From contig NZ_VFTG01000020.1 in assembly GCF_006439355.1 (NCBI RefSeq), positions 49,774-113,773 on the forward strand: DNA of 64,000 bases. Direction: 5' to 3'. The notes below the pieces were generated by a model. The model had not been told where the DNA came from, did no database searches, and saw only the letters and a program-made list of their open reading frames with translations. Shown here one piece after another: positions 62,926 through 64,000 of this stretch (position 1 is its first letter; every line of letters begins with the position of its first letter). The translations under genes and the position numbers were made by a program. The stretch comes from Mesorhizobium sp. B4-1-3 (GTDB lineage: Bacteria > Pseudomonadota > Alphaproteobacteria > Rhizobiales > Rhizobiaceae).

Positions 62926-63720
62926 ATGAGCACGAAGGACAACAAGGGCACGGCCGTCATCACCGGCGGGTCGTCGGGCATCGGCGCGGTCTATGCCGAC
63001 CGGCTGGCAGAGCAGGGCTACGACCTGGTGCTGGTGGCGCGCCGCGCCGACCGGTTGCAGGAAGTGGCGGACAGGCTCGCCTATGCCTATGGCCGCAAGG
63101 TCGAGACGATCGTAGCCGATCTTTTGGTCGATGCCGATTTGCGCCGCGTCGAGCAGAAGGTGTCGACGGACGACAGCGTGACGCTGTTGATCAACAATGC
63201 CGGCGTGGGAGGCCTGGAGACGATTGCCGACGCCGACGCCGATGCGGCCGAGCGCATGATAAGGGTCAACGTCGTGGCGCTGACCAGGCTGACCCGTGCT
63301 GTGCTGCCGGGCCTCATCAAGCGCAACCGCGGCGGCATCATCAACATCGCTTCGGTCGTCGCCTATGGCATCGCCGTCGGCGGCATCTACAGCGGCACCA
63401 AGGCCTATGTCGCCAACTTCACGGAAGCACTGCAGAAGGAAGTCGCCGGCACGAATGTGAAGGTCCAGTCCGTCGTGCCCGGACCGGTCCGCACCGAGCT
63501 GTGGGACGTCTCCGGAATCAGCCTCGACAGGCTCAATCCGGACTGGATCATGAGCGCCGAGGATCTGGTCGACGCGGCACTTGCCGGCTTCGCCCAGGGC
63601 GAGACCGTCACCGCGCCCGGTCTTGCCGACGCTTCCGAGCTGAGCACTTATCTCGGCGCCCGGGATCATTTCTTCGGCAGCCTGTTCTCAGGCAAGCCGG
63701 CGGCGCGCTACGCCGTCTGA
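62926..63720 (+). CDS. Short-chain dehydrogenase/reductase
   Basis: A 264-aa SDR. The cofactor-binding motif is ITGGSSGIGAVYADRLAE (TGxxxGIG), followed by LLINNAGVGGLE and the catalytic Ser and YxxxK (IASVVAYGIAVGGIYSGTKA: Ser near IAS, Tyr-Ser-Gly-Thr-Lys). VPGPVRTELWD completes the pattern. NAD(P)H-dependent carbonyl reduction, substrate unknown. Controlled, most likely, by the divergent MarR protein. Confidence 0.93.
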   Translation: MSTKDNKGTAVITGGSSGIGAVYADRLAEQGYDLVLVARRADRLQEVADRLAYAYGRKVETIVADLLVDADLRRVEQKVSTDDSVTLLINNAGVGGLETIADADADAAERMIRVNVVALTRLTRAVLPGLIKRNRGGIINIASVVAYGIAVGGIYSGTKAYVANFTEALQKEVAGTNVKVQSVVPGPVRTELWDVSGISLDRLNPDWIMSAEDLVDAALAGFAQGETVTAPGLADASELSTYLGARDHFFGSLFSGKPAARYAV

Positions 63721-63730
63721 AGTGAGTTTC

Positions 63731-63866
63731 CTCGCCCCCGCAAAGCGGGGGAGAGGTGGCCGCGAAGCGGCCGGAGAGGGGGCTTCGTAGGGCGAGTCCC
63801 TTCGCAGGGTTACTTGTTAGGGTGGCGCCATTCCCCTCTCCTTCTCGGCTTCGCCGATCCACCTTG
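63731..63866. repeat. RIME-like intergenic palindromic element (type A)
   Basis: CGCCCCCGC-aaa-GCGGGGGAG, GGCCGC-gaa-GCGGCC and CTCGGC-ttc-GCCGA hairpins, with GGAGAGGGGGCTTCGTA shared with the element at 6.8 kb. It fills the space downstream of the SDR gene. Confidence 0.75.
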
Positions 63867-63906
63867 TATCTACACGAGAGAGATTTCGTGGGATTGAAGC
63901 GGTTGA

Positions 63907-63938
63907 GCCAAGGTCCGGCCGGTCAGCCGGACCTTGGC
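63907..63938. terminator. Strong 13-bp inverted repeat near the right edge
   Basis: GCCAAGGTCCGGC (63907-63919) pairs perfectly with GCCGGACCTTGGC (63926-63938) around a six-base loop. There is no T-run on either strand. It overlaps the end of a possible leftward gene, so it may be its terminator. Confidence 0.5.
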
Positions 63939-64000
63939 TTGGCGAAGTCGCCCGTACCACCTGAGGTTACAGCCGCGGGAGAGCTTGGGATCTTCGCCTT
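63923..64000 (-). CDS. Possible C-terminal end of a gene entering from the right
   Basis: The minus strand from the window edge reads KAKIPSSPAAVTSGGTGDFA, then KPRSG and TGA at 63923-63925. Codon choice is plausible and the stop lies within the strong hairpin. Only 25 codons are visible, so neither the family nor coding status can be settled. Confidence 0.35.
   Translation of the reverse strand, partial: KAKIPSSPAAVTSGGTGDFAKPRSG

Overview
The window looks like chromosome from a GC-rich alphaproteobacterium of the order Hyphomicrobiales, most likely Mesorhizobium or a close relative. This is inferred from family content and context: an Lrp–trxB–LsrB-type LysR trio, DUF3775 and extensin-like proteins, an extended UvrB, CTATAT-like -10 boxes, and several RIME-like intergenic palindromes. 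No rRNA or tRNA gene was recognised.

Layout. 1-10 kb: an ABC-F ATPase cut by the window edge, uvrB, a frameshifted LysR gene divergent from a gamma-butyrobetaine-hydroxylase-like dioxygenase, a large secreted protein and a CapA-family protein. 10-17 kb: small unknown genes, an unexplained structured stretch with a strong leftward terminator, a diacylglycerol-kinase-family lipid kinase, and a tightly coupled leftward catabolic operon (GMC oxidoreductase, enolase-superfamily dehydratase, 3-hydroxyisobutyrate-dehydrogenase-like enzyme). 17-27 kb: two HxlR regulator/oxidoreductase divergent pairs flanking an avidin-like protein, a CNNM/HlyC-type membrane protein, an LssY-like protein, two extensin-like proteins, DUF3775, a TPR protein, and greA with a leader terminator. 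27-34 kb: the LPS-core heptose genes waaC-waaF-hldD (leftward) and hldE-gmhA-gmhB (rightward). 34-43 kb: Lrp regulator, trxB, LsrB-like regulator, a membrane methyltransferase, two candidate small RNAs, an EF-G paralogue, a GGDEF-EAL protein, a cupin protein and an aspartate aminotransferase. 43-50 kb: two coupled EAL proteins, a GST, cspA, ogt and a lytic transglycosylase. 50-53.6 kb: a sugar-type ABC importer (binding protein and two permeases) with no ATPase gene. 55.9-64 kb: carB, an SH3 protein, ArsR/MFS and MarR/SDR divergent pairs, each with a visible palindromic operator candidate.

The most unusual segment is 54.2-55.9 kb: a markedly AT-rich two-gene island coding for a ParA-type ATPase and a HEPN-type protein with an intact Rx4H motif. 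It sits between a decayed cupin gene (itself abutting a RIME-like repeat) and the 3' end of carB. Composition, architecture and location suggest a horizontally acquired ATPase + HEPN ribonuclease module, possibly defensive or toxin-like. That function is inferred, not shown.

Other points worth attention: a signal-less avidin homologue, a GraL-like greA leader, two candidate small RNAs at 37.5-37.9 kb (one with an anti-Shine-Dalgarno loop, one behind GTAACA repeats), a four-fold repeat in the UvrB tail, and a single-base frameshift in a LysR gene.
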